Virus record (IMG/VR): IMGVR_UViG_3300036795_000434
Location: 1-23,480 of that record
Reading direction: 5' to 3' (one strand)
DNA from: a virus
DNA: 23,480 nt
Made by a program: the position numbers and the translations under genes. Within the stretch, counting starts at the first letter, position 1, and the number at the start of each line of letters is the position of its first letter. Shown in pieces: positions 1 to 8,815 of the stretch. The notes under the pieces were generated by a model. The model had not been told where the DNA came from, did no database searches, and saw only the letters and a program-made list of their open reading frames with translations.

Positions 1-408
1 ATGGCCACCACCCCGATCCGCCCCTACGATCCCGCTTTCGAGACCCGCGTCGTCGTCGAGGCCCAGGCCGGCCGCAGCCGCGCCGAGATCGCCGTCGCGC
101 TCGGCGCCTCGCTCGCCGACTTCGACGCCTGGGCCGCCGACCATCCGGCTTTCGCCGTCGCCCTGGCCGACGCCGATACCGCGGCCCGCGCCTGGTGGGA
201 AGCCCAGCCGCGCCTCGCCTTCGAAAAGAGCAAGCCTTTCAAGGCCGCCACCTGGTCGAAGGCGATGGCCCAGCGTTACGGGAGGTCCTCCGATCGCCCG
301 CGCCCGCAAGCCAAGCCCGCCACCAAAGCCGAGCCGGACGTCGAATACATCTACGACATCCCCGACCCCGGACGCCTGCGCCGAGGAAGAAAGGGAGCGG
401 ACCGCTAA
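1..408 (+). CDS. Terminase small subunit-like protein
   Basis: This 135-aa protein probably recognises phage DNA for packaging and hands it to the large terminase encoded immediately downstream. Residues about 14-45 form a short helical DNA-binding-like segment (QAGRSRAEIAVALGASLADF, resembling a helix-turn-helix). An acidic and aromatic stretch and a basic, proline-rich tail follow. The ATG is the first base of the window, so a longer upstream start cannot be excluded, but the length suits a small terminase. The stop codon TAA at 406-408 sits where the large-terminase reading frame must begin. The assignment rests on position and general character more than on a strong motif. A purine-rich stretch near its 3' end (383-397) would serve as the ribosome-binding site for the next gene. 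Confidence 0.7.
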   Translation: MATTPIRPYDPAFETRVVVEAQAGRSRAEIAVALGASLADFDAWAADHPAFAVALADADTAARAWWEAQPRLAFEKSKPFKAATWSKAMAQRYGRSSDRPRPQAKPATKAEPDVEYIYDIPDPGRLRRGRKGADR

Positions 409-1783
409 GGTCCAGATCCTCTTCCGGCCTCAACCTGGGCCCCAGGCGAAATTCCTGGAATCCGAAGCCGACATCGCCATCTACGGCGGCGCCGCGGGCG
501 GTGGAAAGACCTGGGCTCTGCTGTTGGCTCCGCTACGTTACCGCGACGAACCGGATTTCTCCGCTGTCTTCTTCCGTCGCACCACGGTTCAGGTTCGCAA
601 TCCCGGCGGGCTCTGGGACGAAAGCTTCAAGCTCTACCCCGGCGCCGGCGGCGAACCGTTCGCCGCAGCTCTGGAGTGGCGCTTCCCGTCCGGCGCCAAG
701 GTGCGTTTCGCGCACCTGGAGCACCCGAAGTCCGTGATGGATTGGCAGGGCGCACAACTGCCGCTGATCTGCTTCGACGAGCTCACGCACTTCACCGCCG
801 CCCAGTTCTGGACGATGACCGCCCGCAACCGGACGATGGGTGACGTCGTGCCGTACGTTCGGGCCACCTGCAATCCCGACGTGGACAGCTGGGTCGCCGA
901 GCTTGTCGCCTGGTGGATTGATCCCGGCACCGGGCTTGCTATCCGCAGGCGCGCCGGGCGCCTGCGCTGGTTCGTCCGCGACGGTGATCGCCTGGACTGG
1001 TCGGACAAGGCCAGCGACCTGAAGCGCCGCCACCCAGGCTTGAGGCCGCGCTCGCTCACTTTCGTCGATGCCCGCCTGGATGACAACGCCGCGCTGAAGA
1101 AGGCCGATCCCGAGTACCGCGCCCGCCTGCTGGCGCTGCCGCGCGTCGAGCGCGAACGGCTGCTGCACGGCAACTGGAAGATCCGCCCCGCCGCGGGCCT
1201 GCTCTTCAGCCGCGCCTGGTGCCAGGTGGTCGACGCCGTCCCCGCCGGCCTCGTCGTCAAGCGCGGCTGGGACCTGGCGGCGACGCCGAAGACCGAGACC
1301 AACGACCCGGACTGGACGGCGGGCGTCAAGCTCGGCCGCAGCGCCAACGGGAGATACTACGTGCTCGACCACCGCCGCATCCGCACCACGCCCGCCGGCG
1401 TCGAGCGCTTCCTTGCCAATACCGCCGCCGAGGACGGCCCGGAGGTGGAGATCGCCCTGCCGCAGGACCCCGGCCAGGCCGGCAAGTCCCAGGCCGCCGC
1501 CCTGGTCCGCGCCCTCGAAGGCTACACCGTCCGCGCCACGCCGGAGAGCGGCGACAAGACCACCCGCTTCGGCCCCTTCAGCGCCCAGGCCGAAGCCGGC
1601 AACGTCCACGTCCTCCGCGGCGCCTGGAACGACGCCTGGTTCGCCTCCCTCGAAGGCTTCCCGGACGCCGCTCACGACGACGACGCGGACGCCACCAGCC
1701 GCGCTTTTGGGGCGCTGCAGACGCGGATCGCAAGCGCGGGCTTTCTGGAGATGGCGCGGGAGGACTTGGCGTCGCGGGATTGA
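407..1783 (+). CDS. Terminase large subunit (packaging ATPase/nuclease), start codon unresolved
   Basis: This is the motor that pumps DNA into the prohead and cuts the concatemer. The Walker A motif GGAAGGGKT is encoded at 485-511, preceded by the conserved FRPQPGPQ segment at 422-445. Walker B is LICFDE, near 765-782. The RuvC-like nuclease acidic residues are in GWDLAAT (near 1267), PQDPGQ (near 1462) and HDDDADAT (near 1675). The frame is open and homologous back to about position 407, but it holds no ATG, GTG or TTG before the TTG at 524, which is already past Walker A. A good ribosome-binding stretch (AAGGGAG, 391-397) points to a start near 407, where the codon is AAG. Initiation at a rare codon (ATC 416, CTG 455), a frameshift from the small terminase, or loss of the start codon are all possible. 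The rest of the protein looks intact. The listed start is the expected position, not an observed start codon. Confidence 0.88.
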   Translation, partial: KVQILFRPQPGPQAKFLESEADIAIYGGAAGGGKTWALLLAPLRYRDEPDFSAVFFRRTTVQVRNPGGLWDESFKLYPGAGGEPFAAALEWRFPSGAKVRFAHLEHPKSVMDWQGAQLPLICFDELTHFTAAQFWTMTARNRTMGDVVPYVRATCNPDVDSWVAELVAWWIDPGTGLAIRRRAGRLRWFVRDGDRLDWSDKASDLKRRHPGLRPRSLTFVDARLDDNAALKKADPEYRARLLALPRVERERLLHGNWKIRPAAGLLFSRAWCQVVDAVPAGLVVKRGWDLAATPKTETNDPDWTAGVKLGRSANGRYYVLDHRRIRTTPAGVERFLANTAAEDGPEVEIALPQDPGQAGKSQAAALVRALEGYTVRATPESGDKTTRFGPFSAQAEAGNVHVLRGAWNDAWFASLEGFPDAAHDDDADATSRAFGALQTRIASAGFLEMAREDLASRD

Positions 1784-1800
1784 GCTTTTGGTTTCATCGC

Positions 1801-1829
1801 TTGAATGAGTGAAAGAAGAACGCTAAGTT
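1801..1829 (+). promoter_or_regulatory. Putative promoter for the antitoxin/toxin pair
   Basis: TTGAATG at 1801-1807 and GCTAAGTT at 1822-1829 are 14 bases apart. They partly match the Caulobacter housekeeping promoter (TTGACGS, 10-14 bases, GCTANAWC). The element lies in the only gap between the large terminase and the antitoxin, where an independently expressed cassette would need its own promoter. The match is incomplete. Confidence 0.35.
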
Positions 1830-1862
1830 CGCCACCGTCGAGTGTTTTCGATTGGACGAACC

Positions 1863-2201
1863 ATGCCAGCGGCAGTCGCTGCGATCCTGCACGAGCTGAA
1901 GGAGCGCGGCGCATTGCGCGGTGCGGATGTGGCCAATGTTGCGTCTGTCTCGCCGGCCACGGTCTCGCGGTGGACCAGCGGCGCCGCTTCACCGCACCCG
2001 AAGACGCAGCTGCTGATCTCGGATTTGCGCTACGTCGTGGACCGGCTCGCGGAGTTCTACGACCCCGAAGAGACGCGCATCTGGCTCTATGCCAAGCACC
2101 GCCTTCTGGGCGGCGAGCGCCCGATCGATCTCATTCACGACGGCCGCGCCGACGAGGTGCTCGCCGTCATCGAGAGCCTCGACGCTGGGACCTACACCTA
2201 G
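1863..2201 (+). CDS. Xre/MbcA/ParS-type antitoxin (DUF2384)
   Basis: This 112-aa protein probably neutralises the RES toxin encoded directly after it and represses their shared promoter. Residues about 18-45 look like a helix-turn-helix (VANVASVSPATVSRWTSG). Residues about 57-112 match the toxin-binding DUF2384 domain, with the typical WLYAKHRLLGGERPIDLI segment and an ending of the form VLAVIESLDAGTY. The ATG at 1863 is chosen with GGA at about 1854-1856 as ribosome-binding site. A GTG at 1842 in the same frame would add seven residues. The gene directly abuts the toxin gene, as is usual in this type II system. It is a cassette inserted between terminase and portal and is not needed for virion assembly. 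Confidence 0.9.
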   Translation: MPAAVAAILHELKERGALRGADVANVASVSPATVSRWTSGAASPHPKTQLLISDLRYVVDRLAEFYDPEETRIWLYAKHRLLGGERPIDLIHDGRADEVLAVIESLDAGTYT

Positions 2202-2756
2202 GTGGCGCCGAGTTCGGGGCGCGTGCACGACCGCGCCGTCCTCGACGCGCTGGAGGCGATCGAACCGCAGACGTTCGCCGGCGAAGTCTGGCGCATCGCT
2301 CGCAAAGGGCGCGTGCCAACCCTGGGCTCCCCGGCAAGTGGCCGCTGGACGCCCGGCGACGGCACGGAAGCGCTCTACACCAGTCTGGAGCGGGAAGGCG
2401 CCTTGGCGGAGATCGGCTACCGCTTGTCTTTGGAGCCGGTCTGGCCGAGCCGTCTGGAGCACCAGCTGCACCGGCTCGAAGCAGGCGCCGAACGGACGCT
2501 GCGCTTTGCCGATCTTGACGCCTTGGCTGCGGTCGGCGTCGAGACGGCCCGCTACGCCAGCTTCGATTACGGTGCGACCCAGGCCATCTCGGCCGCAGCG
2601 CACTTCCTCGAGTTCGACGGCCTGATCGCGCCCAGCGCGCGGCACACGTCGCTGAACCTCGTGCTCTTCATGGACCGCGTCACGCCCGACGACATCCGCC
2701 TGGTGTCGTCCGAGGACGTCGACTGGAACGCCTGGCGCAGCGCCAAGCCTCGATAA
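2202..2756 (+). CDS. RES-domain toxin
   Basis: This 184-aa protein belongs to the RES family, whose studied members (MbcT, and the Pseudomonas putida and Sinorhizobium RES toxins) destroy NAD+ and stop growth. Visible family residues include R31 in VWRIA, R48 in GRW, Y59 in EALYTS, E70 in GALAEI and S145 in GLIAPSAR, followed by NLVLF. These suggest an intact active site. The GTG start at 2202 follows the antitoxin stop TAG with no gap, and no in-frame ATG is better placed. In the phage context the pair could stabilise the prophage or exclude superinfecting phages by NAD+ depletion. That role is inference; the family assignment is firm. Confidence 0.92.
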   Translation: MAPSSGRVHDRAVLDALEAIEPQTFAGEVWRIARKGRVPTLGSPASGRWTPGDGTEALYTSLEREGALAEIGYRLSLEPVWPSRLEHQLHRLEAGAERTLRFADLDALAAVGVETARYASFDYGATQAISAAAHFLEFDGLIAPSARHTSLNLVLFMDRVTPDDIRLVSSEDVDWNAWRSAKPR

Positions 2757-2787
2757 CCGCTGTTTTAACCAGCCAACGGACGGTCTG

Positions 2788-4149
2788 ATGCCCCCCACCG
2801 GCGGATATCGCACGTCGCTTGCCTGGCAGGCGCGCTACGGCGCCCTCGGGCAGGCGGTCACCGACGCGGTGTTCTCGCCCGGCCAGCCGCTGGTCCCGCC
2901 CGACCAGGAGCCGGTGCGGGTGTGGGACTTTCCGGTCGGGATCAACGCCTTCATCACGCCCCGCGCGGCCGATCCGTTCGGCTTCGCGCACCTTCGGGCC
3001 TTCGCCAACGTCGAGCTGGTCCGCCTCGCCATCGAGACCCGCAAGGACCAGCTCGAGGCGCTGCGCTGGCGCTTCAACCCCGCCGACGGCGCGCAAGGCT
3101 CGCCGGCGCTCACCGCCCGCGCCGCCCAGCTGGCGCAGTTCTGGAAGCGGCCGGACGGTGTCCACCCGTTCGCGCTCTGGCTGCGCCTGGCGGTCGAGGA
3201 CCTGCTCGCCATCGACGCGCCGGCGTTCGAGAAGCGCCGCGACCGCGCCGGCCGCCTAGTCGGCCTCGACGTCGTCCCCGGCGACACCATCAAGCTGCTG
3301 GTCGATGAGACCGGCCGCACGCCCGTCCCGCCCGCGCCGGCCTTCCAGCAGATCATCAAAGGCCGGGTCTGGGCCGACCTCACCACCGCCGACCTGCTCT
3401 ACGCCCCGCGCAACCGGCGCCCGAACCACCTGATGGGGTTCTCGCCGGTCGAGCAGATCGTCGTCACCATCCAGACGGTGATCAACCGCCAGGCCGCCCA
3501 GCTCGCCTATTTCACCGAAGGCAACGCCCCGCTCGGCTTCATCACCGCGCCCGAAGGCTGGGGCCCCAGCCAGATCCGCGAGCTACAGCTGTGGCTCAAC
3601 ACCCAGCTCTCCGGCCAGCCGGCCGAGCGCGCCAAGCTGATCTGGACGCCGAGCGGCGCGTCCTACCAGGCGCTGAAGGACCCGCCGCTGAAGGACGACT
3701 TCGACGAGTGGCTGGCCCGCATCGTCGCCTTCGCCTTCTCGCTGCCGCCGACGCCGTTCGTGCGCCAGATGAACCGCGCCACCGCCGGCGAGGACCAGGA
3801 CCGCAGCCTCGAGGAGGGCCTCAGCCCGCTCAAGGTGTGGGTGAAACGCCTGGTCGACGAGGTCAACGAGACCGAGTTCGGCGAGACCGGCCTGGAGTTC
3901 GCCTGGGTCGACACGCCCGAGATAGACCCGCAAGGACAGGCCGACATCGACGACAAGGCCCTGCGCAACGGCTCGTCCACCGTCAACGAGGTCCGCCTGC
4001 GCCGCGGCCTCGGCCCTGTCGCCGGCGGCGACGCGCCCCGCATCTACGGCGCCCAGGGCGCGACGCCCCTCGCCGACGACGCGGGACCTGAACCTGAAGG
4101 TCCGACAGCGACCAGGCCTCCGCTTCCGTCAGCGAACAACTTGCGCTGA
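2788..4149 (+). CDS. Phage portal protein
   Basis: This 453-aa protein should form the twelve-subunit ring at the capsid vertex through which DNA passes. It has the features of the phage portal family: an N-terminal wing region, the LLYAPRNRRPNHLMGFSPVE segment before the long helical stem (nucleotides about 3400-3500), and NRATAGEDQDRSLEEGLSP in the crown. The C-terminus ends in proline-rich low complexity. The ATG follows a GGACGG ribosome-binding site. The last 35 codons overlap the 3' end of a minus-strand gene, and the low-complexity tail may have been created by that neighbour's arrival. The homologous part appears to end near residue 425. Confidence 0.92.
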   Translation: MPPTGGYRTSLAWQARYGALGQAVTDAVFSPGQPLVPPDQEPVRVWDFPVGINAFITPRAADPFGFAHLRAFANVELVRLAIETRKDQLEALRWRFNPADGAQGSPALTARAAQLAQFWKRPDGVHPFALWLRLAVEDLLAIDAPAFEKRRDRAGRLVGLDVVPGDTIKLLVDETGRTPVPPAPAFQQIIKGRVWADLTTADLLYAPRNRRPNHLMGFSPVEQIVVTIQTVINRQAAQLAYFTEGNAPLGFITAPEGWGPSQIRELQLWLNTQLSGQPAERAKLIWTPSGASYQALKDPPLKDDFDEWLARIVAFAFSLPPTPFVRQMNRATAGEDQDRSLEEGLSPLKVWVKRLVDEVNETEFGETGLEFAWVDTPEIDPQGQADIDDKALRNGSSTVNEVRLRRGLGPVAGGDAPRIYGAQGATPLADDAGPEPEGPTATRPPLPSANNLR

Positions 4150-4307
4150 ACGACGACGATAGACCCGGGCGCGAAACGCCATTCCTGGTCCTCAGGCTGA
4201 GGACCAAGTAGCCGAAAGCAGCCGCCGTCGAGCCGCTCGGCTCGCACCGGCGCCCAGACCTCCGTCCCCTCATTGTCCAGCGGGACGTAGATGGTTTCGC
4301 TGGTCAC
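4044..4307 (-). CDS. Small conserved hypothetical protein, minus strand
   Basis: This 87-aa protein starts with GTG at 4307, preceded on its strand by AAGG about nine bases upstream. The N-terminal two thirds read like a small compact beta domain (TIYVPLDNEGTEVWAPVRAE, then GCFRLLGPQPEDQEWRFAPG and VVVQRKL). I recognise this pattern from short hypothetical proteins of many proteobacteria, with no known function. The last 25 residues, rich in Gly, Ser and Pro, are antisense to the portal C-terminus and probably not part of the fold. It converges with the portal gene and is the only coding content I see in the 205-bp gap between portal and protease. It is probably a moron gene rather than a virion protein. 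Confidence 0.72.
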   Translation of the reverse strand: MTSETIYVPLDNEGTEVWAPVRAERLDGGCFRLLGPQPEDQEWRFAPGSIVVVQRKLFADGSGGLVAVGPSGSGPASSARGVAPWAP

Positions 4308-4354
4308 GACCGACCTTAGCAGCTTCCCGCAAGCGGGAGGAACAAGGAGACCGC

Positions 4355-5569
<1,215 letters not shown>

Positions 5570-5607
5570 TCCCTCTCTGCCCCTCCCTCCGAAGGAGCGC
5601 CCCACAA

Positions 5608-7143
5608 ATGAACACCGCCCTCGCGCCCGACGCGCTGAAGAAGTCGTTTGCGGACGCCATGTCCCGCCCCAGCGAAGACATCGCCCGCACCATCCTCGCC
5701 CAGGCCGGCGTCGATCCGGACCGGCTGGAGAAGTCGATCTCCACCGCCACCGGCCTCGTCGCCTTCGACCTGCAGGCGCCGGCCAAGAACCTCTATCCGG
5801 CCGCGACGCCGCTGCGGAACCGCGTCCCGCGCGTCCCCGGCGCCGGCGGCACGGCCACCAACTGGCGCCAGGTCTCCAGCCTGATCGGCTCCGGCTACGA
5901 CGCCATCGGCTGGGTCGCAGAAGGCCAGCGCGCCGGCCAGATGAGCTACACCACGGCCACCAAGTCCGCCTCCTACGTCACCCTCGGCGAGGAGGACTCG
6001 GTCACCTTCGAGGCCATCAACGCCGCCATCGGCTTCGAGGACATCCAGGCCACCATGGCCATGCGCCTGCTGCAGAAGACCATGCTGAAGGAGGAGATGG
6101 CGATCCTCGCCGGCAACACCTCGCTGGCGCTCGGCACCCCCTCGGCGCCGACCCTCGCCGCCGCCGGCTCCGGCGCCACGCTGCCGGCCGCCACCTATTC
6201 GGTGATCGTGGTCGCCCTCACCCTCGAAGGCTACCGCAACTCCTCGGTCGCCGCCGGCGTCGCCACCTCGAAGACGGTGACGGGCGCCGACGGCAAGACC
6301 TTCGCCATCAACGGCGGCTCTTCGATGAAGTCGTCGAACACGACCCAGGCCGTCACCCTCGGCCAGACCCTCTCGGCTACGGTGACTCCCATCCAGGGCG
6401 CCGTCGCCTACGCCTGGTACGTCGGCACGGCCGGCAGCGAGACGCTGCAGGCGATCACCTCTCTGAACTCGGCCACCTTCGCAGCCGCGCTCGGCTCGGG
6501 CCAGGCCGCGACCTCGATCACGGCGGACAGCTCCACCAACAGCCTCGGCTACGACGGGCTCCTGACCACCGCGCTGAAGTCCGCCAGCAACGCCTACGTC
6601 AAGACGCTGGCCACCGGCGCGGCCGGCGCCGGCACTGCGCTCACGGCGTCCGGCCGCGGCTCGGTCACCGAGATCGACCAGATGCTCGAGAGCATGTGGG
6701 ACAGCTACCAGGTCTCGCCGACGGTGCTGTTCGTCAACAGCCAGGAGCTGCGCAACATCACCACCAAGGTGCTGTCTTCCGGCTCGGGCCCGCTGCTGCA
6801 ATACCACCAGGACGCCGACAGCGGCGCCTACCAGCTCGACGCCGGCGGCACCATCGCCACCTACTACAACCCGTTCCTGCTCGATGGCGGCCTGCGCATC
6901 CCGGTGAAGATCCACCCGTTCGTGCCGCCCGGCACGCTGCTCGCCTACGCCGAGACCCTGCCGGCCCAGTACCAGTCGAGCGAGGTGCCGAACGTCGCCG
7001 AGGTAAAGTGCCGCCAGGACTACTACGCCATCGACTGGCCGCCGGTGACCCGCCAGCGCCAGAAGGGCGTCTACGTCGAGGAAGTCCTGGCCGTCTACGC
7101 GCCCTTCGCCATGGGCGTGATCACCAACATCGCCAACGGCTGA
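5608..7143 (+). CDS. Major capsid protein with an inserted Ig-like domain
   Basis: This 511-aa protein is the shell subunit, placed directly after the protease. Residues about 55-175 and 312-511 read like an HK97-fold capsid protein, for example the YVTLGEEDSVTFEAINAA region, the LLQKTMLKEEMAILAGN helix and the late QDYYAIDWPPVTRQRQKGVY strand. Between them, residues about 176-310 form a Thr/Ser/Ala/Gly-rich beta segment (ATYSVIVVALTLEGY, then AYAWYVGTAGSETLQAI). It looks like an immunoglobulin-type or I-domain insertion and begins right after the GNTSLALG turn. Such insertions often stabilise the shell or decorate its surface. The ATG has a GAAGGAG site at about 5591-5597. Confidence 0.9.
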   Translation: MNTALAPDALKKSFADAMSRPSEDIARTILAQAGVDPDRLEKSISTATGLVAFDLQAPAKNLYPAATPLRNRVPRVPGAGGTATNWRQVSSLIGSGYDAIGWVAEGQRAGQMSYTTATKSASYVTLGEEDSVTFEAINAAIGFEDIQATMAMRLLQKTMLKEEMAILAGNTSLALGTPSAPTLAAAGSGATLPAATYSVIVVALTLEGYRNSSVAAGVATSKTVTGADGKTFAINGGSSMKSSNTTQAVTLGQTLSATVTPIQGAVAYAWYVGTAGSETLQAITSLNSATFAAALGSGQAATSITADSSTNSLGYDGLLTTALKSASNAYVKTLATGAAGAGTALTASGRGSVTEIDQMLESMWDSYQVSPTVLFVNSQELRNITTKVLSSGSGPLLQYHQDADSGAYQLDAGGTIATYYNPFLLDGGLRIPVKIHPFVPPGTLLAYAETLPAQYQSSEVPNVAEVKCRQDYYAIDWPPVTRQRQKGVYVEEVLAVYAPFAMGVITNIANG

Positions 7144-7150
7144 CGCTCGG

Positions 7151-7183
7151 GCTGGCGGCCCCGGACGCCCCGGGGCTGTCAGC
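7151..7183. terminator. Putative bidirectional terminator hairpin
   Basis: A perfect seven-base stem GCCCCGG/CCGGGGC (7158-7164 and 7170-7176) with a five-base loop is extended by an outer GCTG/CAGC pair (7151-7154 and 7180-7183). It sits between the stop of the capsid gene and the stop of the convergent minus-strand gene, which suits a shared terminator. There is no U-tract. Confidence 0.5.
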
Positions 7184-7811
7184 CGCGCCCTGCCCAGTAG
7201 ACGCGGCACTCGCACTTCGACCAGCCGGCCGGGCCGAGCCCGAGCTGGACGTTGGAAAAGCTGACTGTCTGCCCGGGATCGAGCCGCTCATAGACGATCC
7301 CCTTCACCTTCCCGAGCTGCGTGCCGGAATCGCCGCGCAGAGCGCAGTAGATGTGAATGTCCCGGAAGTAGCCGCGGCCGCTGTTGTGGATCGTACCCGA
7401 CAGCAGGAGCACTGACTGCAGGCTGACGCGGGGCCGGAAGAACCCCGGGCGGGTCGTGACGATCGAGTTCGTGGTGTCGCAGGAGATGTTGCTCAACTGC
7501 AGGTCATCCAGGTCGCCGGTCGGGGCGGCGCCGTCGTTGGGCCGGGCCGGCACGGACGGGCTCGCCGGCCGCGGCGGCGCTATCCGCGGTGCGACTTCCT
7601 TGGCCAACCTGCCGCTGGCGTACTCGGCCACCGGGAACGGGACGAACAGCTGCATGAGCGCCGGGACGGCGACGAAGATCGCCAGGAAGACACCGAACGC
7701 ACGCCAGCGGGTGGCGACGACCGGCCAGCTGCGCACCGGGCGAAACACGAAGAACAGCGCGACGGCCCAGGCGAGCGGCCACGCGAGGATCATGAAGGCG
7801 ACAAGCAGCAT
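7179..7811 (-). CDS. Membrane-anchored protein with a C-terminal FxLYD-like domain
   Basis: This 210-aa protein has two hydrophobic helices (residues about 1-23 and 39-58), a proline/alanine-rich linker (about 73-97) and a beta-rich domain. The pattern SGTIHNSGRGYFRDIHIYCA, then LGKVKGIV and LDPGQTVSFSNV resembles the FxLYD fold, which usually lies outside the cytoplasmic membrane. Four cysteines (C111, C156, C200, C202) could form disulfides. It starts with ATG 14 bases after the stop of the SHOCT protein gene and surely shares its transcript. Its strand is opposite to the late genes, so it is a moron unit. No function is assigned; a role in envelope modification or phage exclusion is possible but untested. 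Confidence 0.75.
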   Translation of the reverse strand: MLLVAFMILAWPLAWAVALFFVFRPVRSWPVVATRWRAFGVFLAIFVAVPALMQLFVPFPVAEYASGRLAKEVAPRIAPPRPASPSVPARPNDGAAPTGDLDDLQLSNISCDTTNSIVTTRPGFFRPRVSLQSVLLLSGTIHNSGRGYFRDIHIYCALRGDSGTQLGKVKGIVYERLDPGQTVSFSNVQLGLGPAGWSKCECRVYWAGRG

Positions 7812-7825
7812 TCGACGCGAAACCC

Positions 7826-8635
7826 CTATCCGTTCGAGAGCAGCTTGGCCTTCTGCGCGGTGAACTCTTCCTCGCTCAGGGCGCCCGCTTGGCGAAGCGC
7901 CCAGAGCTTGCCCAGCGCGTCGGCGCGGCCGGCGTCGCCTCCGCCGACGGCCTGCCGCTTGGCGAGAATGTCCGTCAGATAGGCGTGGAACGCGTCGGCG
8001 TCGTTCACCGCCTGGGTCACATGCGGGCTCTGCAACGCCTCGCCCACCGCCGTCGCGGCGCGGAAGAAGTTGATCGCATAGACCGGCGTCACGGGATCGC
8101 TGACGGCGATTTTCAAGGTCAGGTCGGTCAACGTCGAGATCTGCAGCGTCGGCGACTCGATCGCCTTCAACAGCGCGCGCTCCTCGAAATAGGTGTCCTG
8201 GAAGAAGAATGGCGAGTGCGGCTGGTCGGTGCGCAGCGCGACCGTCGCGCCGTCCTTGACGACCTCGACCGAGACCACCGCGGCGAAGTCGTACGACTTC
8301 ACTTCGGGGATGCGGCCCAGCGCCAGGTTCTGCTGGGCGAAGCTGATGGCGATGAAGCTGTTGTCGAAGTACGAAAAAGCGGTGCGGTCCCAGTCGGCAT
8401 AGCGTCGGCGGAAGTCGTCCAGAGGTGAGCGCTGCGGCGCCGTCGCCACGGGGCTGACCGGGGACGGCGCGGCGATTGGACTGCCGGGAAGCTGCGGCTG
8501 GAGCGCGCTGCCTGCCGCGGGTCCCTTCGCGGCGCCGCGCGCGATCGCCCGCACCGCGAAAACGGCGCCGAGAAACAAGAGCACGAGCGGCAGGGCGACA
8601 AACCCGTCCATGGCGAACAGCGCGAGCCAGTTCAT
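7826..8635 (-). CDS. Membrane-anchored protein with a C-terminal SHOCT domain
   Basis: This 269-aa protein has one N-terminal membrane helix (residues about 9-30, VALPLVLLFLGAVFAVRAIA) and a Pro/Ala/Ser-rich linker. The middle domain includes SYFDNSFIAISFAQQNLALG, VVSVEVVKDG and a run of beta strands. It ends with a classical SHOCT motif (ALGKLWALRQAGALSEEEFT). The central part resembles proteins that place a PH-like or membrane-sensing domain next to SHOCT. The ATG at 8635 is preferred because it puts the membrane helix at the N-terminus. A GTG at 8671 would add twelve arginine-rich residues. It is the first gene of a two-gene minus-strand unit. Function unknown. Confidence 0.78.
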   Translation of the reverse strand: MNWLALFAMDGFVALPLVLLFLGAVFAVRAIARGAAKGPAAGSALQPQLPGSPIAAPSPVSPVATAPQRSPLDDFRRRYADWDRTAFSYFDNSFIAISFAQQNLALGRIPEVKSYDFAAVVSVEVVKDGATVALRTDQPHSPFFFQDTYFEERALLKAIESPTLQISTLTDLTLKIAVSDPVTPVYAINFFRAATAVGEALQSPHVTQAVNDADAFHAYLTDILAKRQAVGGGDAGRADALGKLWALRQAGALSEEEFTAQKAKLLSNG

Positions 8636-8708
8636 CGACGGCCCCCGTCGGCCTCGGCGACGATCATGCACCCCCCAGACTCCGCCGCGTCGAAGCGGGC
8701 AGGAGCTT

Positions 8709-8738
8709 AGAATTTCGCGCAGCCTAAGGTCGCGTCAA
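8709..8738 (-). promoter_or_regulatory. Putative promoter for the minus-strand two-gene unit
   Basis: On the minus strand TTGACG (8738 to 8733) is followed 18 bases later by AATTCT (8714 to 8709). The -35 matches the alphaproteobacterial housekeeping motif; the -10 is weak. It lies about 75 bases upstream of the SHOCT gene in a gap where an independent promoter is expected. Confidence 0.35.
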
Positions 8739-8815
8739 CCTCCTTTTCGGCGTCCTCCGCCCGCAGCCTTCACGCCTCACCGCGCGGCCGAAATCGACAT
8801 CGCCCACCGTGAGTT

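Noticed and set aside
533-1675. 380-aa minus-strand open frame opposite the large terminase
   Set aside because: It is antisense to clear Walker and nuclease motifs and shows no protein family pattern.
1805-2518. 237-aa + strand frame across the antitoxin and toxin genes
   Set aside because: It is Arg/Ala/Pro rich and out of frame with two clear family members.
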